Below, piece by piece: positions 43,980 through 52,746 of a DNA stretch of 64,000 nucleotides. The translations under genes and the position numbers were made by a program. The notes under the pieces are model-generated. The model was not told the DNA's origin, ran no database searches, and saw only the letters and a list, made by a program, of their open reading frames with translations. Source of the DNA: Nanosyncoccus sp963540965 (GTDB lineage Bacteria; Patescibacteriota; Saccharimonadia; Saccharimonadales; Saccharimonadaceae); assembly GCA_963540965.1 (NCBI GenBank), contig CAUTSA010000001.1, positions 62,001 through 126,000 on the forward strand, in the 5' to 3' direction. Each line of letters begins with the position of its first letter. Positions within the stretch are counted from its first letter, which is position 1.

Positions 43980-44011
43980 AACTGGCGGAACGTCCCAAGG
44001 GGTAAACGCCA
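43980..44011. repeat. 32-bp repeat with hairpin potential, copy 2
   Basis: Exact copy of 43702-43733; here TGGCG pairs with CGCCA and the A run of the terminator follows directly. Confidence 0.8.
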
Positions 44012-44042
44012 AAAAAAAGACACCTTACGGTGCCTTTTTTCT
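44012..44042. terminator. Terminator between the tRNA-Pro cluster and rny
   Basis: Short CACC-TTAC-GGTG hairpin with A run before and T run after; serves both strands. Confidence 0.75.
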
Positions 44043-45559
44043 TATTTTGCGTATTCGACGGCTCTAGTTTCACGAATGACATTAACCTTGATGATGCCTG
44101 GATAGCTCATAGTGGCTTCAATCTTATCCGCAATGTCACGTGCGAGCTTCAAAGCAGTAAGATCATCGATTTGTTTTGGTTCGACTACTACGCGAATCTC
44201 ACGACCAGCAGATATAGCGTAGGCCTTATCAATACCTGGAAAGCTAGTGGCAATATTTTCAAGCTCCTTCATACGTTCAGCAAAGTTCTCTGCAGAAATA
44301 TTACGTGCGCCTGGGCGTGCAGCGGAAATGGCGTCAACGATTTTTACGATAATGGCTTCAGGAGTGGTTGGCTCAATATCATTATGATGAGCAGCAATTG
44401 CATGAACAACCTGATCAGACATGCCATATTTCTTAGCTAATTCGGCTCCAATTTCGGCATGCTTACCCTCAATCTTGTGAGTAACAGCTTTTCCGACATC
44501 GTGAAGAAGAGTGGCAGTCTTAGCAACACGGATGTCTGCACCGATCTCTTCAGCGATCATGCCAGCCATATGAGCCATCTCAATAGAATGAAGAAGAACA
44601 TTCTGGCCGTAAGAAGTACGGAATTTTAATTCACCGAGGAGATGTAGCATCTCATGTGGAATACCGATAATACCAACTTCACGAGCGGCATCTTCTCCAG
44701 CACGAACAACTTCTTTTTCAATTTCACGTTCAGCTTTAGCTACTGCTTCCTCAATACTGGATGGATTAATGCGACCATCTTTCATGAGACGCTCGAGAGC
44801 ATACCTTGCTACCTGACGGCGGATGGGATCAAAAGAAGAGAGAACAACCATACCTGGAGTGTCATCAACCATGATATCGACACCCGTGGCGCGCTGAAGG
44901 GCTTGAATATTACGACCTTCCTTACCAATGATACGTCCCTTCATTTCATCGTCAGGAAGTTTGAGCGCAGTAACTGTACGATCGGCAGTTACTTCAGAAG
45001 ACATGCGCTCCATGGCGGTAACTAAAAGGGCCTGAGCAGTATCATCAATATCGCGTTTAATTTCGCGCTGCTGTTTGACGACAAGATTAGCTAGATCATC
45101 CCTGATGTCTTTTTCGGTCATGGCGATCAATTTTTCTTTGGCCTCATTTTTGGAAAGAGCGGCAATTTTTTCAAGTTTTTCTTGCTGTCGGTCACGGATG
45201 GAATGAATCTCGTTTTTAAGTTCCTCAATTTCCTTTTCTTGGCGAGAAAGACGCTCAGAGCGTTTTTCAATTTGATCAAATTTATTATCAAGAGAGATTT
45301 CGCGTTCGCTAAGGCGTTTTTCAGTTTGCTTCCAATCTTTGCGTCTACAATCCTCTTCATTTTTTGATTTCTCAGCAAGATCAGCCGCTTCTTTTCTGGC
45401 CTTCAAGACAATGTCAGAAGCCTCGTTTTTAGCCTTTCTAACGAGGTCATCAGCTTTGTTTTTGCCACCATTTTCATTCTTTTTATCATAAGCAAAAACC
45501 ATACCAGCACCGGCGCCAAGACCAACGATAGCGGCGATAATAATCGGGACAAACTCCAT
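44042..45559 (-). CDS. rny: Ribonuclease Y
   Basis: A 505-residue membrane-anchored endoribonuclease that starts mRNA decay. It has an N-terminal membrane segment (IIAAIVGLGAGAGMVFAY), a long charged coiled coil (about 30-190), a KH domain (MKGRIIGKEGRNIQALQRATG) and an HD domain (TATLLHDVGKAV) with later AAHHNDIEP. SD GAGGAG lies before the ATG. Length and domain order match the family. Confidence 0.97.
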   Translation of the reverse strand: MEFVPIIIAAIVGLGAGAGMVFAYDKKNENGGKNKADDLVRKAKNEASDIVLKARKEAADLAEKSKNEEDCRRKDWKQTEKRLSEREISLDNKFDQIEKRSERLSRQEKEIEELKNEIHSIRDRQQEKLEKIAALSKNEAKEKLIAMTEKDIRDDLANLVVKQQREIKRDIDDTAQALLVTAMERMSSEVTADRTVTALKLPDDEMKGRIIGKEGRNIQALQRATGVDIMVDDTPGMVVLSSFDPIRRQVARYALERLMKDGRINPSSIEEAVAKAEREIEKEVVRAGEDAAREVGIIGIPHEMLHLLGELKFRTSYGQNVLLHSIEMAHMAGMIAEEIGADIRVAKTATLLHDVGKAVTHKIEGKHAEIGAELAKKYGMSDQVVHAIAAHHNDIEPTTPEAIIVKIVDAISAARPGARNISAENFAERMKELENIATSFPGIDKAYAISAGREIRVVVEPKQIDDLTALKLARDIADKIEATMSYPGIIKVNVIRETRAVEYAK

Positions 45560-45686
45560 ACTCCTCTTTCTTTTTGTTATTTTTGGTTTGCTAATATTTT
45601 CCTGATATTAGCCATTTCAACAAAATATATAATAATTACATTTTTGATAAAATCATCCCCCCAGATGTTTTTATTGTAACATATTC

Positions 45687-46787
45687 TTATTCGTATGGTT
45701 CGATATTATCAGTGAGCATGTTACGAATTAACTGATTGGCAGTATTTTCTAACCCTTGTTCTGCGCCATCGGTACTAAAAATAACTGGATCAACATAGAA
45801 GTAGTTGAAATCTTTATAAGTAAAGACTTTAGTACCAAAACGAATGCCAGAAGTTGCATCAAAATCGCCATCAGTAACAGGAATGCGGCTAAGACAGCCT
45901 TGACGGCCAAGATTTTTTCCTGGATCAGCAAAGGACGGTTTATACTGAGTACCTTTTTGAACAGCGTTAAAACAGATTGAATTACGGAAGGCGTAGCTAT
46001 TTAAGATATAGCTAACACTCGTAAGATTATCTGGGATTTTAATCTTGATGTGCCAATCTGTTAAGTAGATATAGCCAGTAGTAGCTTTATAGACTGGGAC
46101 ATCTTCAGGTTTATTAATATTAGAGACACCGGTAGTCTCTTCAACAGCTTTAATGACTTTATTTTTCGCGGCAACAGTCTGCTCAAGTGTGGTAATCTTA
46201 TCACCTTGAGACATACCAAAGACAAGCCCAACAATACTGAGAACTAAGAAGATCACCATAAGAACACCAAAAACGAGAGACATGGTGGTCATTTTTTTGA
46301 GAGATTTTAAGGCAATAGCTTTAGGGTCGGTTTTAGGATCAATGGGTTGAGGCAATTCATTCTCGGGGATGGGAGCGACCGTGGGATTAACGCTGGTTTG
46401 AAAATCGAAATGCGTAGGAGAAACAACTGGAACATTAAGAGTGGATTGAGGAGTGTTTAGGTCGTTTTGTGGAGCTGAGGGGTTCTTTGCCTGCTGCGCA
46501 GTAAGATTTGCGGCATTGGCGATAGCTTGCTGAGCGAGGTGATTATTAGAATTCGGAGTACCAGCTGAGGCAGCTTGAGAAAAACCATTTTCACCAAATG
46601 GACTATTTGAGCTAGCAGCGAAGGGATCCTTTGAGGAAGTAGTAAAGATATTACTTGAATTATTTGCCGGTTCAGGGGTGGATTGAAACGCACCAGCGGG
46701 CGCTGGAGAAGGAGAACCACCACCAAAGGTAACTCCACCAATAGTCGTTGAATTGTTGTTTGTAAAAATATTTTTTTCTTGATCCAT
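45687..46787 (-). CDS. Membrane protein with long Pro/Ser/Asn-rich cytoplasmic region
   Basis: A 366-residue protein I cannot assign. The first 165 residues are low complexity, rich in Asn, Ser, Pro, Ala and Gln. One membrane helix follows (about 168-190), then a short coiled coil (ITTLEQTVAAKNKVIKAVEE) and an extracytoplasmic domain of about 140 residues (VPVYKATTGYIYLTDWHIKIKI, with two cysteines). Topology: disordered inside, domain outside. A PknB-substrate-like or surface sensor role would be speculation. It follows the tsaE-tsaB pair but has its own TATAAT and leader. Confidence 0.7.
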   Translation of the reverse strand: MDQEKNIFTNNNSTTIGGVTFGGGSPSPAPAGAFQSTPEPANNSSNIFTTSSKDPFAASSNSPFGENGFSQAASAGTPNSNNHLAQQAIANAANLTAQQAKNPSAPQNDLNTPQSTLNVPVVSPTHFDFQTSVNPTVAPIPENELPQPIDPKTDPKAIALKSLKKMTTMSLVFGVLMVIFLVLSIVGLVFGMSQGDKITTLEQTVAAKNKVIKAVEETTGVSNINKPEDVPVYKATTGYIYLTDWHIKIKIPDNLTSVSYILNSYAFRNSICFNAVQKGTQYKPSFADPGKNLGRQGCLSRIPVTDGDFDATSGIRFGTKVFTYKDFNYFYVDPVIFSTDGAEQGLENTANQLIRNMLTDNIEPYE

Positions 46788-46825
46788 GTAATGCCCTTAT
46801 TCTTTAATAATTATAACAAAGAATC

Positions 46826-47158
46826 TTATTTTTTGGGTGGCGTAATATTGGCGGGACGGCCATAATTTGGGAGAATAATTGGAACTTGCTCACCCGTTGA
46901 TTTATAGAGTGGAATATTTAACTGGTCTGCTAGAGTATTAACAACAGCAGCGCCGATACGTAAGCCAGTAAAGGAGCCTGGGCCGGACATAAAAGTAATT
47001 TCGGTGAGATCAGTCCAAGTCGCTTGGTGTTCAGAAAGTTTTTGGTGAATCACGGAGAGAAGTTGTTCAGCGAGTTGGTTACCTAATGGAAGACGATATT
47101 CTGTTTCGTCAAGTCTTAAAATAGTTTCTGGAGTGGAGGTGTCTAGATAGAGTTTCAT
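46826..47158 (-). CDS. tsaB: TsaB-like protein, N-terminal half only
   Basis: A 110-residue protein matching the first half of TsaB, a partner of TsaD in making the t6A base of tRNAs. MKLYLDTSTPETIL and MSGPGSFTGLRIGAAVVNTLA are the diagnostic blocks. The second half of normal TsaB (220-230 residues) is missing: the protein ends GRPANITPPKK and the following sequence holds another gene. Because the N-terminal lobe carries the family's dimer-forming surface, a short form could still work. It overlaps the tsaE stop by 4 nt (ATGA). Confidence 0.8.
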   Translation of the reverse strand: MKLYLDTSTPETILRLDETEYRLPLGNQLAEQLLSVIHQKLSEHQATWTDLTEITFMSGPGSFTGLRIGAAVVNTLADQLNIPLYKSTGEQVPIILPNYGRPANITPPKK

Positions 47159-47571
47159 TCGTTAATGCTCCTTGAACCGTCATCATTAATTGAAATATAA
47201 AAACGCAAATGATTTTCGGGGAGAAGATTACTAACGGAATCCCCCCATTCGATGATAGTAATCGTGTTTTCGTCTTGGATATTTTCCAAAAGATCTTCAG
47301 ACATGATGCCGGGGTCGTTTAGACGGTAAAAATCATAATGAACAAGAAAACACTCTTTGCCAGCTTTTTGAAAAGAGTAGCGTTTTGAAAGAGTAAAAGT
47401 AGGAGAGGTGATTTCGTCCTCAATACCAAGACCGCGAGCGATTCCCTTGGTGATCGTGGTTTTACCAGCCCCAACGTCACCGATGAGCTCAATCACGGCG
47501 GGAGCTTCAAGTGTCTTGGCGAGGTTTTGACCGAAGTCAATCATCTGCTGTTCGTTAGCAAATTTCTGCAT
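47155..47571 (-). CDS. tsaE: tRNA threonylcarbamoyladenosine biosynthesis ATPase TsaE
   Basis: A 138-residue P-loop ATPase needed for turnover of the TsaB-TsaD complex that makes t6A37. Walker A GDVGAGKTT, the SPTFTL motif, VHYDFYRL and IIEWGD are all present. It is the first gene of a two-gene operon with tsaB, and TATAAT lies 6 nt before its ATG. tsaD is not in the window. Confidence 0.95.
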   Translation of the reverse strand: MQKFANEQQMIDFGQNLAKTLEAPAVIELIGDVGAGKTTITKGIARGLGIEDEITSPTFTLSKRYSFQKAGKECFLVHYDFYRLNDPGIMSEDLLENIQDENTITIIEWGDSVSNLLPENHLRFYISINDDGSRSINE

Positions 47572-47577
47572 GGGCTT

Positions 47578-47583
47578 ATTATA
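47578..47583 (-). promoter_or_regulatory. -10 box of tsaE-tsaB, leaderless geometry
   Basis: TATAAT on the minus strand, 6 nt before the tsaE ATG. Confidence 0.6.
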
Positions 47584-47616
47584 TACCGGTTGAATTAAAA
47601 TATAAAATACTTATGG

Positions 47617-47622
47617 TATAAT
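47617..47622 (+). promoter_or_regulatory. -10 box of the 148-residue membrane protein gene, leaderless geometry
   Basis: TATAAT ending 6 nt before the ATG at 47629. Confidence 0.6.
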
Positions 47623-47628
47623 TCTGGT

Positions 47629-48075
47629 ATGAGATGTAGCAATCGAAGCTTGAAGTTGATACGCATACTAAGCTTAATGATAGTCTTAACTTGTTTGGGT
47701 GTTGTAATTGCGGCGATTTTTGTGAAAAATAATTTGACAAGCACTAAACTGGCGCATCAAAAGATGGAAGAGCTGGCTCGCGATTATTATGAAAATGATT
47801 TTTACCAACGTTTTACGCGTGACCATGTATCGGTGGGGCAGGAAGAAAATCTTGGGCAGTATTTTGAGAAATATACGCAGATGGGCTTTTCGCCAGTGAA
47901 GCTACGAAAATTGCTCGATTATAGCGAAAAAAATAACAAAGACATGCTGAAATACTTTTCGCACGATAAGTTTGCTTGCGATACTAATAGTTCATATGCA
48001 TTGATTAAGCCAAAAGCTCCTTTTTCGGCTAAAGATTATGAGATCACTTTTGCTCTAAGCTGTAAGGAGGGTTAA
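47629..48075 (+). CDS. Small single-pass membrane or secreted protein
   Basis: A 148-residue protein of unknown function. One hydrophobic segment (about 12-33) is followed by an extracytoplasmic domain rich in Tyr, Phe and Lys (ARDYYENDFYQRF, YFEKYTQMGFSP) with two cysteines near the end (residues about 122 and 145) that could form a disulfide. No repeat or catalytic motif is visible. It is monocistronic, divergent from tsaE and upstream of tRNA-Glu. Confidence 0.7.
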   Translation: MRCSNRSLKLIRILSLMIVLTCLGVVIAAIFVKNNLTSTKLAHQKMEELARDYYENDFYQRFTRDHVSVGQEENLGQYFEKYTQMGFSPVKLRKLLDYSEKNNKDMLKYFSHDKFACDTNSSYALIKPKAPFSAKDYEITFALSCKEG

Positions 48076-48149
48076 TTTTTAAAAATCCTTAAAAGGGTTA
48101 TTGAAAAATAAATATTTTCTGTTAAAATAATAACAGTACAGTTTTGTAT

Positions 48150-48224
48150 GGTCTCTTAGTATAACGGTTAGTACAACGGGTTTTCATCCCGTCAACGCGG
48201 GTTCGACTCCCGCAGAGATCACCA
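48150..48224 (+). tRNA. tRNA-Glu (TTC)
   Basis: Acceptor GGTCTCT pairs with AGAGATC (one G-T); anticodon loop TTTTCAT gives TTC; CCA encoded. Confidence 0.93.
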
Positions 48225-48232
48225 TTTTTATT

Positions 48233-48253
48233 GAGCCAAATGGCTCTTTTTTT
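48233..48253 (+). terminator. Terminator of tRNA-Glu
   Basis: GAGCCA-AA-TGGCTC hairpin followed by seven T. Confidence 0.85.
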
Positions 48254-48260
48254 ATTATGC

Positions 48261-48266
48261 TATGAT
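48261..48266 (+). promoter_or_regulatory. -10 box of the HAD gene, decides its start
   Basis: TATGAT ending 6 nt before the ATG at 48273; the in-frame ATG at 48231 lies within the tRNA terminator. Confidence 0.5.
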
Positions 48267-48272
48267 ATACAT

Positions 48273-48992
48273 ATGAGAGCAAAAAATCAGCCTCTTTTAG
48301 CAAAATTTGACCTGATTATTTTTGATTTTGACGGGACGATAGCTGATTCTCTGAGGTCGTATAGAGAGCTTGATCAGCAGCTAATCAAGGAACTGTACGG
48401 AGTTTGGGAGGAGATAGATGAAATTATTGAGTTTAGGGATAAAATCAAAAATAAATCTCGCAGTGACTCAGACGACGAATACTATTTAGCATTAGACAGG
48501 AAATACGGTGATGGGAAGAGACCATTATCAGAGATTTATGCGAAAGTGTCTGAAATTTTTCCAATGATTCGAAGTAAAGTTAAGCCAAAACCGGGAGTGG
48601 TTCAGGTGATAAAAAAGCTGAAGGAAAAATATAGCTGCAAGATAGGGATGGCCACTAGCTCGGAACGGCGAGAAATCAACTTCTTTTCATCTAATGATTC
48701 ATTAATCGGCAGAGAAATTAACCTAAATGAATATTTTGATCGAATTGTAACCTTGGATGATGTAAAGATGCCGAAACCAGATCCAGAAGTCTACCAACAA
48801 TTAATCAATTTTTATGCAGTTCCTCCTGAAAAAGTGTTGGTATTTGAAGATAGTCTACTAGGAGTTACAGCTGCCAAGACGGCTGGAACGACAGTGATCG
48901 CGATTGAGGATGCGCATAATACACGAGATCTTGATCAAATCAGAGACCTTGCAGACTTTAGCATTACAGGATGGAAAGAACTAGTATTTTAG
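48273..48992 (+). CDS. HAD-family phosphatase (phosphoglycolate phosphatase/beta-PGM type)
   Basis: A 239-residue HAD hydrolase. Motif I is FDFDGTIADS, motif II ATSSERR, motif III KMPKPDPEVY and motif IV VFEDSLLGVTAA. A helical cap of C1 type lies between motifs I and II. Substrate cannot be fixed; sugar phosphates or phosphoglycolate are typical. The longer frame from 48231 overlaps the tRNA-Glu terminator, so I start at 48273. Confidence 0.88.
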   Translation: MRAKNQPLLAKFDLIIFDFDGTIADSLRSYRELDQQLIKELYGVWEEIDEIIEFRDKIKNKSRSDSDDEYYLALDRKYGDGKRPLSEIYAKVSEIFPMIRSKVKPKPGVVQVIKKLKEKYSCKIGMATSSERREINFFSSNDSLIGREINLNEYFDRIVTLDDVKMPKPDPEVYQQLINFYAVPPEKVLVFEDSLLGVTAAKTAGTTVIAIEDAHNTRDLDQIRDLADFSITGWKELVF

Positions 48993-49032
48993 CCCAAAAG
49001 CCGTGTTTTGTGATATAGTTAAAGAGGTACTT

Positions 49033-49109
49033 GGCGCCATAGCTCAGCTGGATAGAGCAGGAGACTTCTAAGCTCAAGGTCGTAGGTTCGAACCCTACTG
49101 GCGCTACCA
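49033..49109 (+). tRNA. tRNA-Arg (TCT)
   Basis: Acceptor GGCGCCA pairs with TGGCGCT (one G-T); anticodon loop CTTCTAA gives TCT; CCA encoded. Confidence 0.93.
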
Positions 49110-49130
49110 CATTGTTGTTATTGTTTTTGG

Positions 49131-49159
49131 AAAAAGATGACTACTCAGTCATCTTTTTT
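49131..49159 (+). terminator. Terminator of tRNA-Arg
   Basis: An 11-bp stem of AAAAAGATGAC type with T run. Confidence 0.85.
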
Positions 49160-49222
49160 GATTGTTTTGATATTTAGGATAGAGAAAGTTTATTCAAATA
49201 TTGACAATAATAGTCGAGATGA

Positions 49223-50173
49223 TTACCAATTTTTATAAGTATGCCTGATATAAGGTTTTCTGGCGTAAGTTTTCTTGGCGGTAAATTCCATAAGCGCCAT
49301 ATAGGATGGAAAAAAGGCGTTCATCTTATTAAAGGGTTTAATGGATTCATGAAAAGTAGTCAGCGCACCAACAACGAGTAACTTATCGGCGTAAGTCCTT
49401 AATGTGTTGCGAGAATTATCGGGTGCGAACTTTTTGGTGGGCGAGATAAGACCACGAGAGTTATTAATTAATTCATCGAAAACCGGTGGTACTACCCCAT
49501 TATGCATGTGGCCGGAGATAAAATAGTCAAACTCACGAAGTTGGTATTTGACCTCAGAATCGTTGAGAAAAACTGGCGAATGAATGAGCGCAAATTTAAT
49601 TTTCTTGGCTGGGAGATGATATAAATAATTCTCTGGTAAGGATTGAAGTTCCTTTAACATCTGTGGAAGATTTTCAGTAACACTCTTTTTTGCTTTGTAA
49701 TAAGCCGGAGACTGAGTATAACCAAGACAATAAATATATTGGTCCTCGTAAATCTCATTATCTAGCAAATGAACATTTTCAAGCTGGCGAATTTGATCAA
49801 ATAATTGATTAGTTTCACCGTATTGCCAACCATGATGACCACCTTTCGGCTTACGATACATGTCATGATTACCCACACTAATAATGACCGTAGCTAGCTG
49901 ACCGAGAGATGAAAGAAAATTTAGGAAACGATTACGCTCGGCTTCAGAGTCGACCATATCAAGGGTGTCTACGAGATCACCTGGCATTAGGATATAAGAG
50001 GGCGCGAGATTTTTGGCCTGTTTAATGATCGCCTGGAGTTTTTGGTCTGTTACTTGATAACTAAAATGCAAATCAGACATAACCATAACCTTGAATGGAT
50101 CTGACATTTTTTTATGGTGCGCAAAAATAGACGGACGAAAAAGACGATAGGTACTGAGGCGAAATAATTTCAT
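49223..50173 (-). CDS. Calcineurin-like metallophosphoesterase
   Basis: A 316-residue phosphoesterase with all five metal-binding blocks: MSDLHFS, MPGDLVDT, SVGNHDMY, ALIHSP and SGHMHNG. The basic N-terminus (residues 1-22) has no membrane segment. Substrate cannot be read; related proteins act on nucleotides, UDP-sugars or phospholipid heads. TAAAAT lies 6 nt before the ATG. It stands alone between tRNA-Arg and a methyltransferase gene. Confidence 0.9.
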   Translation of the reverse strand: MKLFRLSTYRLFRPSIFAHHKKMSDPFKVMVMSDLHFSYQVTDQKLQAIIKQAKNLAPSYILMPGDLVDTLDMVDSEAERNRFLNFLSSLGQLATVIISVGNHDMYRKPKGGHHGWQYGETNQLFDQIRQLENVHLLDNEIYEDQYIYCLGYTQSPAYYKAKKSVTENLPQMLKELQSLPENYLYHLPAKKIKFALIHSPVFLNDSEVKYQLREFDYFISGHMHNGVVPPVFDELINNSRGLISPTKKFAPDNSRNTLRTYADKLLVVGALTTFHESIKPFNKMNAFFPSYMALMEFTAKKTYARKPYIRHTYKNW

Positions 50174-50179
50174 AGTTAT

Positions 50180-50185
50180 ATTTTA
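50180..50185 (-). promoter_or_regulatory. -10 box of the metallophosphoesterase gene, leaderless geometry
   Basis: TAAAAT on the minus strand, 6 nt before the ATG at 50173. Confidence 0.45.
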
Positions 50186-50221
50186 ATTTAGATACCACCC
50201 ATTGACGCGAGCGGTAGCATA

Positions 50222-50992
50222 TTATGATTGATTATCGGTAGATTTTTTAATTAATTTATAGTAAATACTTGGAGCAAAACGCATGCTGGCAAGAGGTTTC
50301 TGGAATTTCTTTTCCAGATTGACTAGAGTTTTAGTCTTGAAGACCTTCTTCATGGTTTGACTTCTGAAGTTAGAAACGGAAAGAATATCAGCAATTTCAA
50401 AACCAGATTTTCTAAAGAGATCCTCAACATAGGCTGGATGATAATTATAGAAACCATCTTTATCAATATTTTTGAGGTTGGAAGGTTTTTTGTCGAATGG
50501 GTTGACTTTAGATTTCTTAAACCAGTAACGGAACATTTTAGGAAGAGTGCGCTTATTAGCAACTTCAATTACAACAACTCCACCTGGTTCGAGAATGCGA
50601 TTTAGCTCTTTAATAACAGCAGGAAGGTCTTCGAAGTGATGGGTGGCTCGGACCATGAGGAGACAAGAGAATTGGTTATCTTTGAATGGAGTGTGATAGA
50701 TGTCACCCTGGACGGTATTAATACGGTCACCAAATTCCTCTTTAGCTTGATCAAGCTCAGTTTGAGAGTAATCAAAAAGAGTAGCGGTTTTAGCGCGATC
50801 AAGATATTCTTTGGCGAGACGACCATAACCACCAGCAATATCTACAAAAGTATCCATCTTGCGAGGAAGAAGACGCCTAATTGCGAGACGGTCTGCCATA
50901 TCTTCATATTTACGATCGGCATCTTCCCAGAAGATTTTTTTATAATCATAGCCATTATAGTCGGAAACGACTTTCTTGTTTTGCTCTGTCAT
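50222..50992 (-). CDS. SAM-dependent methyltransferase (class I, ubiE/methyltransf_11 type)
   Basis: A 256-residue methyltransferase. Motif I is FVDIAGGYGRLAKEY, followed by LFDYSQTELDQA, VQGDIYHTPF and ILEPGGVVVIEVAN. A basic C-terminal part of about 90 residues follows the Rossmann core. Substrate unknown. TATAAT lies 7 nt before the ATG; murJ lies 29 bp upstream on the same strand. Confidence 0.88.
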   Translation of the reverse strand: MTEQNKKVVSDYNGYDYKKIFWEDADRKYEDMADRLAIRRLLPRKMDTFVDIAGGYGRLAKEYLDRAKTATLFDYSQTELDQAKEEFGDRINTVQGDIYHTPFKDNQFSCLLMVRATHHFEDLPAVIKELNRILEPGGVVVIEVANKRTLPKMFRYWFKKSKVNPFDKKPSNLKNIDKDGFYNYHPAYVEDLFRKSGFEIADILSVSNFRSQTMKKVFKTKTLVNLEKKFQKPLASMRFAPSIYYKLIKKSTDNQS

Positions 50993-50999
50993 GGTAATG

Positions 51000-51005
51000 A
51001 TTATA
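51000..51005 (-). promoter_or_regulatory. -10 box of the methyltransferase gene, leaderless geometry
   Basis: TATAAT on the minus strand, 7 nt before the ATG at 50992. Confidence 0.5.
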
Positions 51006-51021
51006 ACATGAGAGTTGAGGC

Positions 51022-52662
51022 TTATTTGTCTTTTGGACGGAGATTTCGAAAGAGGATCTTATTGAGTTTTTCAAAGAAAGGTTGAACTTCTTCAAGATCT
51101 AGGAGAAAACTGGCTGCACCATAAATACCAAGTGAGGCGAGTGAAATAATGAAGAATTTTGGAATAGTAACAAAGACGGAATTATCGGTGGCACGAAGTG
51201 GGAGAAGTTTGGTAAGTATATAGGCAGAAATACTAGTGACGATGGTAGCGATAAGCATACGAATAAAAGCGGTCCAAAAGCCTTTATTAAGTAGGTTTTG
51301 ACGAGATTTTTTCTGGAGTAGAAAAAGAAGGATGAGAATTTCAAGAACGGCACCAATAGACTGAGCCCAACCTAAACCGTCGGGGCCAAGACCGATGATA
51401 CTAAAGATAATTGATAGGATCATAGTAAAACCGACAGCAATAATACTAACAACGAATGGAGTCTTGGTGTCCTGCCTGGCGTAAAAACCACGAGAGGCAA
51501 TATGAAAGATGGATTGAGCAAAGATGGCAAGAACAAGTGAACCTAAGACGCTGGCGATGATGGGCTGACCACCATTTTTTACGAAACTAACAACATAGCC
51601 ACGGGCAAAGTAGGCGATAACAGAAACTGGTAAAGAAATCCAGATAATCATACGAAGAGCGCGACGGAAGACATCATCAAACTTTGTAGTGTCTTCGCTA
51701 TTAGTTTCCTCGGTTAACTTAGGAAAGAAGGCGGTCGAAATGGCGACACCAATAAGATTGACTGGCATCTGGTGGAGACTATTTGCCTGCTGAAAAGAGC
51801 GAAGGGCACCTTTACCCATACGAGATGAAAGATTGGTGGCAAGAATAGAATAAACGTAGTCAATTCCCTGGTCGAGAGACCTAGCTGGCAAGAGTTTCAG
51901 AACGGTTTTAAAACCAAGATTTTTCCAATAGATTTTAAACTGATAATCAAAACCAAGACCAAAAAGACCAATGAGACTGATGAAGATCTGAAGAATAGCG
52001 CCAAAAACGACACCAATAGCAACCCCCATAATGCCACCTTCAAAGAGTTGTAAGCCGAAGAGATTAATGCCGTTAGTGAAGACCGTGATGCCAATAAGGA
52101 TACCGACATTATAGAGAGCAGGGGCGAGAGAAAAGAAGACGAAACGGCCAACAGCTTGCTGGATGGAATTTAAGACTGTGGCAATACTAAAAAGGAAGGG
52201 ATTGATAGCGATGACACGCATCATATTGATGGCAAGTGTAGTACCAGATTCGTCGAGACCTGGACCGACGATAAAACGAACCAGAGGATCTGCAAAAACC
52301 ATAATCAAAATACTAGAAATCAGGGTAACGATGGCCATAAGGTTAAGGATGGAAGAACTGAGTTCCCAGGCGGATTTTTTATTACCAGAGACTAGACGTT
52401 GATTGAAAACAGGGATAAAACTAACTGCAAGAGCACCAGAAGTGAGCACGAAAAACATAAAATCAGGGATGGTAAAGGCAGCAGTATAGGCGTCAATACC
52501 GGTTGGATAGGTATCAAGATAGTAAGAATTTAAGAGACGATCACGGAAGATACCCAGAAGGGCAGAGATTAGAGTGCTAAAACTGAGTAAAATAGCAGCA
52601 TATTTCACACTAAGTTTACTATTTGCCATGGCAACTACGGAGCGAAACTGAAATTTCTTCAT
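51022..52662 (-). CDS. murJ: Lipid II flippase MurJ
   Basis: A 546-residue polytopic MOP-superfamily transporter that moves lipid II outward for wall synthesis. About 14 membrane helices are visible. Family blocks include the N-terminal LLGIFRDRLL, a later RALRMIIWISLPVS and RGFYARQDTKTPF. The start is taken at the ATG at 52662 rather than 52680, since TATAAT (52672-52677) overlaps the longer start. It works with the class A PBP of this window, so a peptidoglycan wall is expected. Confidence 0.93.
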   Translation of the reverse strand: MKKFQFRSVVAMANSKLSVKYAAILLSFSTLISALLGIFRDRLLNSYYLDTYPTGIDAYTAAFTIPDFMFFVLTSGALAVSFIPVFNQRLVSGNKKSAWELSSSILNLMAIVTLISSILIMVFADPLVRFIVGPGLDESGTTLAINMMRVIAINPFLFSIATVLNSIQQAVGRFVFFSLAPALYNVGILIGITVFTNGINLFGLQLFEGGIMGVAIGVVFGAILQIFISLIGLFGLGFDYQFKIYWKNLGFKTVLKLLPARSLDQGIDYVYSILATNLSSRMGKGALRSFQQANSLHQMPVNLIGVAISTAFFPKLTEETNSEDTTKFDDVFRRALRMIIWISLPVSVIAYFARGYVVSFVKNGGQPIIASVLGSLVLAIFAQSIFHIASRGFYARQDTKTPFVVSIIAVGFTMILSIIFSIIGLGPDGLGWAQSIGAVLEILILLFLLQKKSRQNLLNKGFWTAFIRMLIATIVTSISAYILTKLLPLRATDNSVFVTIPKFFIISLASLGIYGAASFLLDLEEVQPFFEKLNKILFRNLRPKDK

Positions 52663-52734
52663 CTTATATTTATTATACATGATGTTGAGGGGGCAAACGC
52701 ATGGAGTTTTTGAGATTTTTAAGCATTTTCATGT

Positions 52735-52740
52735 TATAAT
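52735..52740 (+). promoter_or_regulatory. -10 box of the HD gene, leaderless GTG
   Basis: TATAAT ending 6 nt before the GTG at 52747. Confidence 0.55.
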
Positions 52741-52746
52741 ATAAAG

